Origin: Tenacibaculum sp.
Lineage (GTDB): Bacteria > Bacteroidota > Bacteroidia > Flavobacteriales > Flavobacteriaceae
Direction of reading: 5' to 3'
NCBI GenBank assembly: GCA_018456245.1
Contig: JAGYHQ010000008.1
Location: 1 to 47,246, forward strand
DNA length: 47,246 nucleotides
The notes beneath the pieces are model-generated. The model had not been told where the DNA came from and ran no database searches. It was given only the letters and a program-made list of their open reading frames with translations. A program made the translations under genes and the position numbers. Positions 16,307-25,509 of this stretch are shown here, one piece after another (position 1 is the first letter of the stretch; every line of letters starts with the position of its first letter).

Positions 16307-17022
16307 TTAAATACCGACTTTAAAACATCTAATGATTTAGGTTGTATAAATCCGTTTAGGTGTAGTTCAAAGTATTTAATTATTATTCTTAAAACGGTTT
16401 GTCTTTCTTCTTTGTTAAATGATATTGTGTTAATTTCGTTAAAATTTATTCCTAATAATTTTTTAAAAGACGTTAAACTACTTCCTGAGATAGTTTGGTG
16501 ATTATCAATATCAGTAAATTTACCTTCTATTAAATTAAAACTGAGTTTTTCTCGTTGGGTTATATCAGGGTAAAATCCTAAAAAACGAGATAAATTTAAT
16601 AAGAAAAGCAAGTGGAAGTTGGCTATTTCTTTTTGAGAATCTAACCAAATTAAAGCAGTTTCAATGTAGTTATATAAAGGTTTATTTTCTTCTTCCTCTT
16701 TAATAATGTTTGATAAAATTTCTGATAAAAATAAAATAATAGTCTGTTTTACTACTGATGTATGAATGGTTTCATAAGGGTGTATAACTTGTACTTCTTT
16801 AATATAATTTAAAGTATTTTTATTTGTATGATTTGCAGTAACTTGTAACTGTGTAAGAGGTTGAAAATATGCAGGTTTTAGTTTGCCTTTTTTGTTTTTT
16901 AAAACACCTTTAATCATATAGCTTTTTAACCCTTCATTATAGGTTAAGCATTTAACAATTAAGTTAGTATCGCCATATTTAATTGCACTAAAAACAATGG
17001 CTTTTGTATTAGTTATAGCCAT
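16303..17022 (-). CDS. recO: DNA repair protein RecO
   Basis: A 239-residue RecO, which loads RecA onto SSB-coated gaps with RecR. The N-terminal OB fold opens with TKAIVFSAIKYGDTNLIVKC, followed by the helical domain with QTIILFLSEIL and LLFLLNLSRFLGFYP. The zinc-binding Cys set of some RecO proteins is absent, as is usual in Bacteroidetes. It ends over the stop of the convergent SDR-like gene. Confidence 0.93.
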   Translation of the reverse strand: MAITNTKAIVFSAIKYGDTNLIVKCLTYNEGLKSYMIKGVLKNKKGKLKPAYFQPLTQLQVTANHTNKNTLNYIKEVQVIHPYETIHTSVVKQTIILFLSEILSNIIKEEEENKPLYNYIETALIWLDSQKEIANFHLLFLLNLSRFLGFYPDITQREKLSFNLIEGKFTDIDNHQTISGSSLTSFKKLLGINFNEINTISFNKEERQTVLRIIIKYFELHLNGFIQPKSLDVLKSVFN

Positions 17023-17125
17023 ATTATTTTTTTAATAAAGTGTTTGTGTTTTTCCATATAAAACCCAAAGATATTTAATATTAATCATAAAAAATTATAC
17101 ATTCGTATAAAATTAAATTTGAATT

Positions 17126-17599
17126 ATGAATATAGAAATAGAACGCAAATTTTTAGTTATTTCTAATGATTATAAAACTAATTCTTTTAAAAAGGAATAT
17201 ATAAAGCAAGGTTTTTTAAATTCAGACAAACAACGTGTAGTTCGTGTTCGTATAAAAGATGATAAGGGGTTTATTACGGTAAAAGGAAAATCTAATGATA
17301 CTGGTACAACTCGTTTTGAATGGGAAAAAGAAATTAGTTTAATTGATGCAGAAAATTTATTAAATTTATGTGAGGAAGGTATTATTGAAAAATACCGTTA
17401 TTTAGTAAAAGTTGACAATTATATTTTTGAAGTAGATGAATTTTTAGGAGATAATAAAGGGTTATGTATAGCAGAAATAGAGCTTTTAAATGAAGAAGAT
17501 AAATTTGAAAAACCATTTTGGTTGGGTAAGGAAGTAACAGGAATTACTAAATATTATAACTCAAATATTAGTAAAAATCCGTTCAAAAATTGGCAATAA
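17126..17599 (+). CDS. CYTH-domain protein (triphosphate tunnel enzyme)
   Basis: A 157-residue protein filled by one CYTH domain. It begins with the signature EIERKFLV and continues with alternating charged strands: RVRIKDDKGFITVKGK, FEWEKEI, KYRYLV, FEVDEF and IAEIEL, the Lys/Arg/Glu residues that line the tunnel and bind triphosphate and metal. Bacterial short members are usually inorganic triphosphatases rather than adenylate cyclases. It ends 3 nt from the convergent hemolysin III-like gene. Confidence 0.9.
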   Translation: MNIEIERKFLVISNDYKTNSFKKEYIKQGFLNSDKQRVVRVRIKDDKGFITVKGKSNDTGTTRFEWEKEISLIDAENLLNLCEEGIIEKYRYLVKVDNYIFEVDEFLGDNKGLCIAEIELLNEEDKFEKPFWLGKEVTGITKYYNSNISKNPFKNWQ

Positions 17600-17602
17600 T
17601 TG

Positions 17603-18244
17603 CTATATTTTAAAGATAGAAATAAAATGACTTAAACTACCCAATAAAACAAATACGTGAAAAATAGCATGATTGAATTTAATTTTTTCTACCGAATAAA
17701 ATACTGCACCTATTGTGTAAAATACTCCACCTAAAACTAAATAAAATAATTCTTCAAAAGTTAAACTATTTGTAAGTGGTTTTATAAAAATTACTATTTG
17801 CCAACCCATTAAAATATACATTAAGGTTGAAATTCTATCATATTTTCCTGTAAAAAATAGTTTTAATATAATACCTACAAGGGCAAATAACCAAACAAAA
17901 ACAAACATATACCACCCTAATTTAGATTGTAAACTAACCAAACAAAAAGGGCTATAACTACCAGCAATAAGTATGTAAATAGCACAATGGTCAAAAATAT
18001 TTAATATTCTCCTTTTTTTAGGTTTTTTAGAATTGTGGTATAGGGTAGAGGCTGTGTATAAAATAATTAAACTAAGCCCATAAATTATAAAACTTGCCTT
18101 ATGCCAAAATGTATGAAATTCAAATGCCCTTTGTACAAGAAAAGGAAAAGCAATAATACTTAAAACTATTCCTAATCCGTGGCTTAAAACGTTTAAACGT
18201 TCTTCTTCTTTGCTATATAGGTGATTTAAATTTTCTTCCATCAT
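17603..18244 (-). CDS. Hemolysin III / PAQR family membrane protein
   Basis: A 213-residue integral membrane protein with seven predicted helices. Family signatures: EERLNVLSHGLG near residue 20, SxxYH in STLYHNSKK, a central FDHCAIYILIAGSYSPF and a C-terminal NHAIFHVFVLLGSLSHF; the conserved His and Asp bind zinc in PAQR proteins. Real haemolytic activity is doubtful, as for most family members. The start (ATG at 18244 or the next codon at 18241) lies inside the 3' end of the acyltransferase gene, an overlap of about 30 nt, so translation is probably coupled. Confidence 0.9.
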   Translation of the reverse strand: MMEENLNHLYSKEEERLNVLSHGLGIVLSIIAFPFLVQRAFEFHTFWHKASFIIYGLSLIILYTASTLYHNSKKPKKRRILNIFDHCAIYILIAGSYSPFCLVSLQSKLGWYMFVFVWLFALVGIILKLFFTGKYDRISTLMYILMGWQIVIFIKPLTNSLTFEELFYLVLGGVFYTIGAVFYSVEKIKFNHAIFHVFVLLGSLSHFISIFKI

Positions 18245-19004
18245 TAGGTTTATTAGTGTCTTTCATATAGGTTTCGTCACTCAATAATTCATTGTACATT
18301 ATGTTGTAAGTTTTTTCTTTTAAATCTTTAACATCACTCATTTTAAGTCCTTTGGTTTCTATAAATTCAAGTTGTTTTACGCGAAAAGTACCAGGGTGTC
18401 CTTTTAACATATCCCACGAAAAAAGCCTTTTACAATCATAATAAATTTGAGGAACTATTGGTATTTGATGTTCTATTGCTAAACTAAAAGCTCCGTTTTT
18501 AAAAGGGGCTAATATTACATTTTCTTCAGGAACTAATCCTTCAGGGAATATGGCTACACTTACTCCGTTTTTTAAACGTTTTTTAGCTTTTATATAAACG
18601 TTTTTTCTACTTTCATTACAGCTTCTGTCAACAGTTATTACAATTCTTTTTACAAAAAAACCGAAAACAGGAATTTTTGTTAATTCTTTTTTTCCAACAA
18701 ATACAATAGGGTTTTTACTTAAAGTAACTAAAATCCAACCATCTAATAAAGAGGAGTGGTTAGCACAGAACATATAACTTTTATTAGGTAATAATTTTTG
18801 TTCTCTTTTAATTTTTAGCCTAAATCCCATTCCGTAAACTATTATAAAAGACCAAAAACGTAATGCTTTCCATAATATTGGGTAGTGTTTTTCTTTATAA
18901 GATAAAATTAAAAAAATAGGCGAAAGAATAACTGTTGTAGCTAGTACTAATATATAGAACCAACTACGCCATATAAGTCGGAAAGGTATTTTTAAATATT
19001 CCAT
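18213..19004 (-). CDS. plsC: 1-acyl-sn-glycerol-3-phosphate acyltransferase
   Basis: A 263-residue membrane-bound acyltransferase that makes phosphatidic acid. Motif I is NHSSLLDGW (HX4D), motif III is IFPEG, and the third conserved block is VPQIYYD. One or two N-terminal membrane helices (about 8-35, 45-65) anchor it. I chose the ATG at 19004 rather than the GTG two codons upstream. Its 3' end overlaps the hemolysin III-like gene. A lyso-lipid or ornithine-lipid acyltransferase is an alternative substrate class. Confidence 0.9.
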   Translation of the reverse strand: MEYLKIPFRLIWRSWFYILVLATTVILSPIFLILSYKEKHYPILWKALRFWSFIIVYGMGFRLKIKREQKLLPNKSYMFCANHSSLLDGWILVTLSKNPIVFVGKKELTKIPVFGFFVKRIVITVDRSCNESRKNVYIKAKKRLKNGVSVAIFPEGLVPEENVILAPFKNGAFSLAIEHQIPIVPQIYYDCKRLFSWDMLKGHPGTFRVKQLEFIETKGLKMSDVKDLKEKTYNIMYNELLSDETYMKDTNKPNDGRKFKSPI

Positions 19005-19091
19005 AGTCACAAAATTACTAAATAAATTTGTTTATCGTTTTTAAATATTAAAAACTTATTTTTGTGTTTTCATAAAATAATATTAAGTATA

Positions 19092-20060
19092 ATGTCAAGA
19101 ATTTTAACAGGGGTGCAAAGTACAGGAACTCCACACTTAGGAAATTTATTAGGAGCAATTTTACCTGCAATAAAAATGGCTAATTCATCAAATGAACCAG
19201 CTTTTTTATTTATAGCAGATATGCACTCACTAACACAAATTAAAGATGGGAATTTATTAAGAGAAAACACATATAGTACGGCAGCAACGTGGTTGGCTTG
19301 TGGTTTAGATGTAGAAAAAAATGTATTCTATCGTCAAAGTGATGTTCCTGAAACAACAGAATTAACTTGGTATTTAAGTTGTTTTTTCCCATACCAAAGA
19401 TTAACATTAGCACATAGTTTTAAAGATAAAGCAGATAGATTGGCTGATGTAAATTCAGGATTATTTACTTACCCAATGCTAATGGCTGCTGATATTTTAT
19501 TGTATGATGCTGAAATTATTCCGGTAGGGAAAGACCAATTACAACATATTGAAATGGCACGTGATGTAGCCTCTCGTTTTAATAATCTTATGGGAGAAAC
19601 ATTTATTTTGCCAAAAGAAAAAATAGAAGAAAATGTAATGATTGTTCCGGGTACTGACGGAACAAAAATGAGTAAAAGCAAGAATAATTATATTGATATA
19701 TTTTTACCTGAAAAAAAATTACGAAAGCAAGTAATGAGCATTCAAACTGATAGCACTCCGTTAGAAGAACCTAAAAACCCTGATACCGATAATGTTTTTG
19801 CTTTATATAAATTATTAGCATCTGATGAGCAAGTAAAAGCAATGAGAGCTAATTATGAAGGAGGAAATTATGGCTACGGACACGCAAAACAAGCATTATA
19901 TGAACTTATTTTGGAAAAATTTGCTGATGTTAGAGCTAAATACAATCATTATATGGAAAATCGTAATGAAATAGATGAGGCGTTAGCTATTGGTGCTGAA
20001 AAAGCTCGTAAAGTAGCTCAAGAGGTTTTAAAAAGAACACGTGCTAAGGTAGGATTTTAA
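19092..20060 (+). CDS. trpS: Tryptophan-tRNA ligase
   Basis: A class Ic aminoacyl-tRNA synthetase of 322 residues. GVQSTGTPHLGN contains the HIGH-equivalent and KMSKSKNN is the KMSKS loop; PMLMAADILLYDA and VGKDQLQHIEM are also typical. The ATG at 19092 begins at MSRILTGV as in relatives. A longer frame from the TTG at 19062 overlaps a TATTTTTG promoter element at 19057-19064 and is rejected. It ends with a strong terminator. Confidence 0.97.
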   Translation: MSRILTGVQSTGTPHLGNLLGAILPAIKMANSSNEPAFLFIADMHSLTQIKDGNLLRENTYSTAATWLACGLDVEKNVFYRQSDVPETTELTWYLSCFFPYQRLTLAHSFKDKADRLADVNSGLFTYPMLMAADILLYDAEIIPVGKDQLQHIEMARDVASRFNNLMGETFILPKEKIEENVMIVPGTDGTKMSKSKNNYIDIFLPEKKLRKQVMSIQTDSTPLEEPKNPDTDNVFALYKLLASDEQVKAMRANYEGGNYGYGHAKQALYELILEKFADVRAKYNHYMENRNEIDEALAIGAEKARKVAQEVLKRTRAKVGF

Positions 20061-20082
20061 TTAAGTTTAAATTTTTCATAAA

Positions 20083-20120
20083 AAAAACGAGTATTTATTT
20101 AATAAATACTCGTTTTTTTT
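20083..20120 (+). terminator. Terminator after trpS
   Basis: A 12-bp stem (cgagtatttatt / aataaatactcg) around a 1-nt centre, with A before and a run of eight T after. Confidence 0.88.
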
Positions 20121-20218
20121 ATGATTTTTTAAATTTTCAAGGTATTTTTTAATAAAAAATTAGGTTTTTAATTATTTTTTTAGATATTTGTTATAATATT
20201 AACTAAAAATGTAGCTAT

Positions 20219-23200
20219 ATGAAAACAAAATTAAAAAGTGTTTTAACACTAATTTTAGCTTTTGTTGTGCAGATAACATTTGCACAAGAAAGGACTGTTT
20301 CGGGGGTAGTTTCTGATGAGTCAGGACCATTGCCGGGTGTTAGTGTTTTAAAAAAAGGTACTACACAAGGAACTGAAACAGATTTTGATGGTAACTATAA
20401 AATACAAGCAAAACAAGGAGATGTTCTTGTTTTTAGTTTTGTAGGTATGGAAACTGTTGAAAAAACTGTGAGGGGGGGTAAATCTATTAATGTATCTCTT
20501 AAAAGTGGTAATGTGTTAGATGAGGTTGTTGTAACAGCTCTTGGATTAAAGAAAAAGAAAGATGATGATTTAAGTTCGGCAACAACTGTAGAATCTGATG
20601 TTTTAAAACGTTCTGGTGAAACAGGGGTTATACAAGGTTTAGCAGGTAAAACTTCTGGTCTTAAAATTACCAAAGCAAATGGAGACCCAGGTGCTGGTGC
20701 GTCTATACAAATTCGTGGTGCTAACACTATTAATGGTGATTCAAATCCTCTTATTATTGTGGATGGGGTACCTATTTCTAACTCTACTAAAGGTAACGGA
20801 CCAGATGGTGTTGCACAACAATCACGTTTAAATGATATTAACCAAGAAGATATTGAGAGTGTAACTGTTCTTAAAGGTGCGTCTGCTGCTGCTGTTTGGG
20901 GTACAGGTGCCGCAAATGGGGTAATTGTTATTACAACAAAATCTGCTAAATTAGGAGAAGGAAAATTAAAAGTAGATTTTAAAAGCTCAGTAAGTATTGA
21001 TGAAATTAATATGGAATTTGCAAAGCAAAATATTTATGGTCAAGGTTACAATGGTGCTTATAGGAATAATATGTTTGGTTCTTGGGGAGATAAAATTTCT
21101 GATAGACAAGGAGGAGCTGATGATGTTGTATTTGGCAACGAGCGTTTCGTTTCTAATACAGGAAAGGTTTATTATCCTATAACTAAAAAAAATAGTAAAG
21201 AAGTTTATAATAAATCTAACCGAAATTTAGTTTTTGGTACAGGTGTTACACTTAATAATGGTATTACAGTTAGTTTTGCTTCTAATAAAGCTAGTACATA
21301 TTTAAGTTATTCAAATTTACGCCAAAATGGTATTATTAAAGGTAAATCTTCTTATAAAAGACAAAACTTAAGATTAAACCAAATGACTAAATTGTCTGAT
21401 AAGATTACTTTACGTTTTAACTCTTCTTATGCATCAGTAAGGTCTGACCGTATTCAACAAGGTTCAAACTTAAATGGTTTATATTTAGGTTATTTACGTA
21501 ATGCCCCTGATTTTGATATGTCAGACTATAAAGGAACATATTATGACTCTAATAATATTCCTCATAAAAATGCTCATAGAGGATATAGAAACTATTTAGG
21601 TTCTAGTGCTCCTACATATAACAACCCTTTATGGACTATGAATGAGCAAGACAACCCTAACAAAGTAGAAAGATTTACTATTGCTCCTCAACTTTTATGG
21701 GATATAACAGATAATACAAAGTTAGTAGCTCGTTATGGGTTAGATTATTATACTGACCATAGAGAAACTTTCTTCCCTGTAAATTCAGCAGGAGATGCAA
21801 AAGTAGGTTCTTATGAGCAACAAGATATTTCAGAAAAAACTGAAAACTTAAATGTGTTTTTACAATCAGCATTTAATTTGAGTGATGATGTAAATATGGA
21901 CGTAATTGTTGGAGGTACTTTAGATAAAAACCAATACAAAAGAATTGGAGGTACTTCAAAACAATTTTCTAACCCAGAAGTAGGTGATTTACGTATTTTC
22001 TCAAACTCTACTGCTGAAAACAAAAATATTGAAAACTATAAGCAAGAAACCAGAAAAGCTGGTGTTTATTCAACAATAAATGCTAACTTTTACAAGCAAG
22101 TTTTTGTTGAATTAACAGGTAGATATGAAAGACCATCTACATTAGAAAAAAATATATTTTATCCTAGTGCTAGTTTAGGTTGGGTATTTTCAAACTCTTT
22201 CCCTAAAAATGATGTGTTAAGTTTTGGTAAACTTCGTGTTTCTTATGGTGAAGTAGGTATTGAGCCAAGTGCTTATAGTAAGAATACATTATATGGTTCT
22301 GGAGGAACAAGCTCAGGAATGGCTGAAGAATTAAAAGCTCCTGCTTATGGTAATCCGTTTGAAAGAAGTGCTACTTTGGGTAATAAAGATTTAAAAGAAG
22401 AAAGAATAAAGGAGTTTGAAGTTGGTGCTGATTTTAGATTCTTTAAAAATCGTGTAAATTTAGGAGTTACTTATTATAATAAAAGAACTGTAGATGCTAT
22501 TTTAGATATTGATGTACCTAATTCTACTGGTTTTTATTCTAAATTAGGAAATGTTGCTGAAATAAGTAACAAAGGTTTAGAAATTGATTTAGGCTTAAAA
22601 TTAGTTAATACGCCAGATTGGAAATGGAATTTAAATGTTAACTATTCACACAATAAAAATGTTGTGGAAAGTTTAAATGGAGCTGAATCTGTATTTTTAG
22701 CAGGATTTTCAGGAACATCATCAAGAGCTGTTGAGGGGCATTCAGTTGGTGCTCTTTGGGGAACAGAATTTAAAAAAGATGAAAATGGAAAATATGAATT
22801 AGATGCTAACGGATTTCCTGTGCCAAATACAAAAAAGACAGTTTTAGGAGACCCTAATCCAGATTGGATAGGTGGTTTAGGAACTGTTGTAAGTTATAAA
22901 GGGTTTAGTTTATCAGCTCAATTTGAAACTTCACAAGGAAATGACCATTGGTTTGGTACTGAAGGAGTTTTAAAATTCTTTGGTGTTCACCCAGAAACAG
23001 CTAATGAAGTTACGGTTACAAAAGATTTAAAAAATGTAAATGGTCAGGTGTATGCAAAAGGAGAAACATTTAGAGGAAATGTAGGAAACTTTGGTGGTGA
23101 TGATGTTGCCTTAGACCAAAGTTGGTATATGAGTAATGGTGGTGGTTTTGGTAACCAAGCGGGTACTTTTGTAGGAGATGCTTCTTGGACAAGATTAAGA

Positions 23201-23419
23201 GAGCTTTCTCTTGGTTATAGTTTTTCGCCAGAAGTTTTAGAGTCTTTAAAATTATCTAACCTATCATTAAGTGTTTCTGGTAGAAATTTATATGTGTGGA
23301 CAAAGGTAAAAGGTTTTGACCCAGATATGAACTTAACAGGGAATAAAGGACGTGGTTTAGATTACTTTACTAACCCAAGTACTCGTTCATACGTATTTAC
23401 CCTTAAATTAGGATTTTAA
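20219..23419 (+). CDS. SusC/RagA-family TonB-dependent outer-membrane receptor
   Basis: A 1066-residue receptor. Signal peptide to about residue 22 (FAQ), then a carboxypeptidase-regulatory-like domain (TVSGVVSDESGPLPGVSV, about 25-95) typical of SusC, then the plug (about 105-240) with VVVTALGLKKKK, IQIRGANTI and PLIIVDGVPI, then a 22-strand barrel ending in the aromatic YVFTLKLGF that the BAM machine recognises. With the SusD-like gene 17 nt downstream it forms a lidded pore that imports a large nutrient, powered by TonB/ExbBD. No glycosidase, peptidase, ECF sigma or anti-sigma gene is adjacent, so the substrate cannot be read from context. Confidence 0.95.
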   Translation: MKTKLKSVLTLILAFVVQITFAQERTVSGVVSDESGPLPGVSVLKKGTTQGTETDFDGNYKIQAKQGDVLVFSFVGMETVEKTVRGGKSINVSLKSGNVLDEVVVTALGLKKKKDDDLSSATTVESDVLKRSGETGVIQGLAGKTSGLKITKANGDPGAGASIQIRGANTINGDSNPLIIVDGVPISNSTKGNGPDGVAQQSRLNDINQEDIESVTVLKGASAAAVWGTGAANGVIVITTKSAKLGEGKLKVDFKSSVSIDEINMEFAKQNIYGQGYNGAYRNNMFGSWGDKISDRQGGADDVVFGNERFVSNTGKVYYPITKKNSKEVYNKSNRNLVFGTGVTLNNGITVSFASNKASTYLSYSNLRQNGIIKGKSSYKRQNLRLNQMTKLSDKITLRFNSSYASVRSDRIQQGSNLNGLYLGYLRNAPDFDMSDYKGTYYDSNNIPHKNAHRGYRNYLGSSAPTYNNPLWTMNEQDNPNKVERFTIAPQLLWDITDNTKLVARYGLDYYTDHRETFFPVNSAGDAKVGSYEQQDISEKTENLNVFLQSAFNLSDDVNMDVIVGGTLDKNQYKRIGGTSKQFSNPEVGDLRIFSNSTAENKNIENYKQETRKAGVYSTINANFYKQVFVELTGRYERPSTLEKNIFYPSASLGWVFSNSFPKNDVLSFGKLRVSYGEVGIEPSAYSKNTLYGSGGTSSGMAEELKAPAYGNPFERSATLGNKDLKEERIKEFEVGADFRFFKNRVNLGVTYYNKRTVDAILDIDVPNSTGFYSKLGNVAEISNKGLEIDLGLKLVNTPDWKWNLNVNYSHNKNVVESLNGAESVFLAGFSGTSSRAVEGHSVGALWGTEFKKDENGKYELDANGFPVPNTKKTVLGDPNPDWIGGLGTVVSYKGFSLSAQFETSQGNDHWFGTEGVLKFFGVHPETANEVTVTKDLKNVNGQVYAKGETFRGNVGNFGGDDVALDQSWYMSNGGGFGNQAGTFVGDASWTRLRELSLGYSFSPEVLESLKLSNLSLSVSGRNLYVWTKVKGFDPDMNLTGNKGRGLDYFTNPSTRSYVFTLKLGF

Positions 23420-23436
23420 TTAAAAAACAAAAGATA

Positions 23437-24759
23437 ATGAAAAATATATTTTTAAAAACCTTATCAGTTATATTACTTGGAGCATTTGTTTCTTGTAGTT
23501 ATACTGATGGAATAAATGAAAGCCCAAATGATTTTACAGATTCATCAGCTGAATTGTTAATAGGGCAAGCAAGTTTAGAAGTAACCCACTTATGTTCATC
23601 TGATGCCTCAAGATATGCAGGTATGTTTACTGACCAATTTGTAGGGGCTGATAGACAATATATAAGTACTAATAAATATTCTGTAACATCAGGTGATTTT
23701 AATGGAATGTGGCAAAATATTTATGTAAGTGGCTTAGATGAAGCTAATTTAGCAGAACAAAAAGCAAGAAAAGACGGAAATAAAGTTTTAGAAGGAGTAG
23801 CTCAGATACATAAAGCCATTCTTTTTGGTGAAACTACAGCCTTATGGGGTGATATTCCTTTTTCACAAGCATTAGATAATGAAAAATTCCCTAAACCTAA
23901 ATATGACAAGCAATCTGAGGTGTTAAAAGGAGTTCAAGGGTTGTTAGATAAGGCTATTGCAAATGTAGGAAGTTTAACTGTTGAAGGTGCTTACGGAGGA
24001 AAAGTTTTTGGTAACGGAAGTACTGCTACTTGGAAAGAAATAGCACATTCTTTAAAAGCAAGATATTACCTAATTGCTAAAGATTATTCAAAAGCATTAG
24101 AAGAAGCTAAAAAAGGAATTTCTGCAACAGCTAATGATTGGGTTTCTGTTCATAGTAGTGCTGATGGTGCTCAAAACTTGTATTATCAATTTGTTGCTTT
24201 AAATAGAAGTGGATATTTAAAAGGAAAAGGTTCACATTTATACAAATTAATTAATGATGATGCTACTGATGGAGAAAGAAAATTAGCAACTCCTGGTAAT
24301 GCTAAAGTATTTGTAAAATACTTTAATGAAGGAGATTTAAATACAACTGAAAATGGAGTGTTTGCTGTAAATGCAGGTACACCTATAATTTCTTTTGTAG
24401 AAACAAAATTAATTGAAGCCGAAGCAGCTGCAAGAACAGGAGGAGATGCTACAACCCCATTTAACGCAGTACGTGATGAATTAGCTAATATTTATAAAGG
24501 TGATTTTCCTCACACAACTTCTACAGGTAATGATTTATTATTAGAAATTTTAGAGGAAAAGTATATTGCTTTAATTGGTTCATTACAAGTATTTCACGAT
24601 GTTAGAAGAACTGATAATGCAATAGGAGTTCCAGTAAAGAGTTCTACTGCTCCTAGTTTACCTCAAAGATTTTTGTATCCTCAATCAGAGATAAATTCAA
24701 ACAAGGCAAATGTGCCTAATATTTCTGATGTGTTTAAGAAAACAGAAGTTAATGAGTAA
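23437..24759 (+). CDS. SusD/RagB-family nutrient-binding lipoprotein
   Basis: A 440-residue outer-membrane lipoprotein with lipobox FVSC (Cys 20), partner and lid of the SusC protein. It belongs to the shorter SusD-like subfamily: the helical TPR-like core is visible (AQIHKAILFGETTALWGDIPFSQAL, in two parts, and LKARYYLIAKDYSKALEEA), and the C-terminus has the ILEEKYIALIGSLQVFHDVRRT block found in this group. It begins 17 nt after the receptor and ends before a terminator, so the pair is a complete operon. Confidence 0.93.
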   Translation: MKNIFLKTLSVILLGAFVSCSYTDGINESPNDFTDSSAELLIGQASLEVTHLCSSDASRYAGMFTDQFVGADRQYISTNKYSVTSGDFNGMWQNIYVSGLDEANLAEQKARKDGNKVLEGVAQIHKAILFGETTALWGDIPFSQALDNEKFPKPKYDKQSEVLKGVQGLLDKAIANVGSLTVEGAYGGKVFGNGSTATWKEIAHSLKARYYLIAKDYSKALEEAKKGISATANDWVSVHSSADGAQNLYYQFVALNRSGYLKGKGSHLYKLINDDATDGERKLATPGNAKVFVKYFNEGDLNTTENGVFAVNAGTPIISFVETKLIEAEAAARTGGDATTPFNAVRDELANIYKGDFPHTTSTGNDLLLEILEEKYIALIGSLQVFHDVRRTDNAIGVPVKSSTAPSLPQRFLYPQSEINSNKANVPNISDVFKKTEVNE

Positions 24760-24776
24760 AAATTTAATATAGTAAT

Positions 24777-24814
24777 AAAAAAAACGAGGCATTTTTAAGT
24801 GCCTCGTTTTTTTT
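24777..24814. terminator. Bidirectional terminator after susCD-like operon
   Basis: cgaggca / tgcctcg (24785-24791, 24800-24806) with an 8-nt loop, eight A before and eight T after. It is shared with the convergent marC gene. Confidence 0.88.
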
Positions 24815-24830
24815 ATTAACGGTGTATTTA

Positions 24831-25415
24831 TTAAGCAAACAATACTTTAAAGTTAGCAGCAAATAATTTTACTGATATTGCTAATAATACAACACCAAAT
24901 ATTTTACGTATAATTTTAATTCCGTTTGCTCCTATAAATTTTTCAATTTTAGAAGAAGTTTTTAATACAAAAAACATCAATATCATATTTAATAAGATAG
25001 CTATTAAAATATTTTGCCATTGGTATTCAGCACGTAAAGAAAGTAGGGTTGTTAAACTACCAGGTCCTGCAATTAAAGGGAATGCAATAGGGAAAACAGA
25101 AGCGTTAAGGGCTTCTTCTTCATCTTCTTCTTTGTATAGGGTAATACCTAAAATCATTTCAAGGGCTATAAAAAATAAGATTAAAGACCCTGCAACGGCA
25201 AATGAATGTACGTCAACCCCTAAAAAAGTTAGAAGGCGTTGTCCTGCAAATAAGAATATAATCATAATTGCACCAGCAACTATTGATGCTTTTTCTGATT
25301 GAATACTCCCTGTTTTTTTTCTTAAATCTATAATAATAGGAATGTTACCAATTATATCTATAACGGCAAACAATATCATAAAGGCTGTGAAAATTTCTTT
25401 AAAATCTAATGGCAT
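24831..25415 (-). CDS. MarC family integral membrane protein
   Basis: A 194-residue protein with six predicted membrane helices. MarC features: FAVIDIIGNIPIIIDL in the first helix and loop, SLILFFIALEMILGI, then FPIAFPLIAGPGSLTTLL. Once thought to confer multiple antibiotic resistance; that role was not upheld and the function of the family is unknown, possibly small-solute transport. It stands alone and ends at a shared terminator. Confidence 0.92.
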   Translation of the reverse strand: MPLDFKEIFTAFMILFAVIDIIGNIPIIIDLRKKTGSIQSEKASIVAGAIMIIFLFAGQRLLTFLGVDVHSFAVAGSLILFFIALEMILGITLYKEEDEEEALNASVFPIAFPLIAGPGSLTTLLSLRAEYQWQNILIAILLNMILMFFVLKTSSKIEKFIGANGIKIIRKIFGVVLLAISVKLFAANFKVLFA

Positions 25416-25497
25416 AATTTTTTGTTTGAGGTGGCAAAAGTATAAAACTGAGTGTGAATTACACTAATAAAAGTGCAAAAATAATAAAAAATTGAAT

Positions 25498-25505
25498 TAC
25501 TTTTG
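25498..25505 (+). promoter_or_regulatory. -7 element immediately before the DUF3109 gene
   Basis: TACTTTTG fully matches TAnnTTTG but ends only 4 nt before the ATG at 25510, so transcription would begin at or very near the start codon. No good TTG lies at the expected distance upstream. Confidence 0.35.
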
Positions 25506-25509
25506 CGAA

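Noticed and set aside
20395-20727. Minus-strand open frame of about 110 codons inside the SusC gene
   Set aside because: It lies antisense to the conserved regulatory and plug domains and has no start context or family resemblance.
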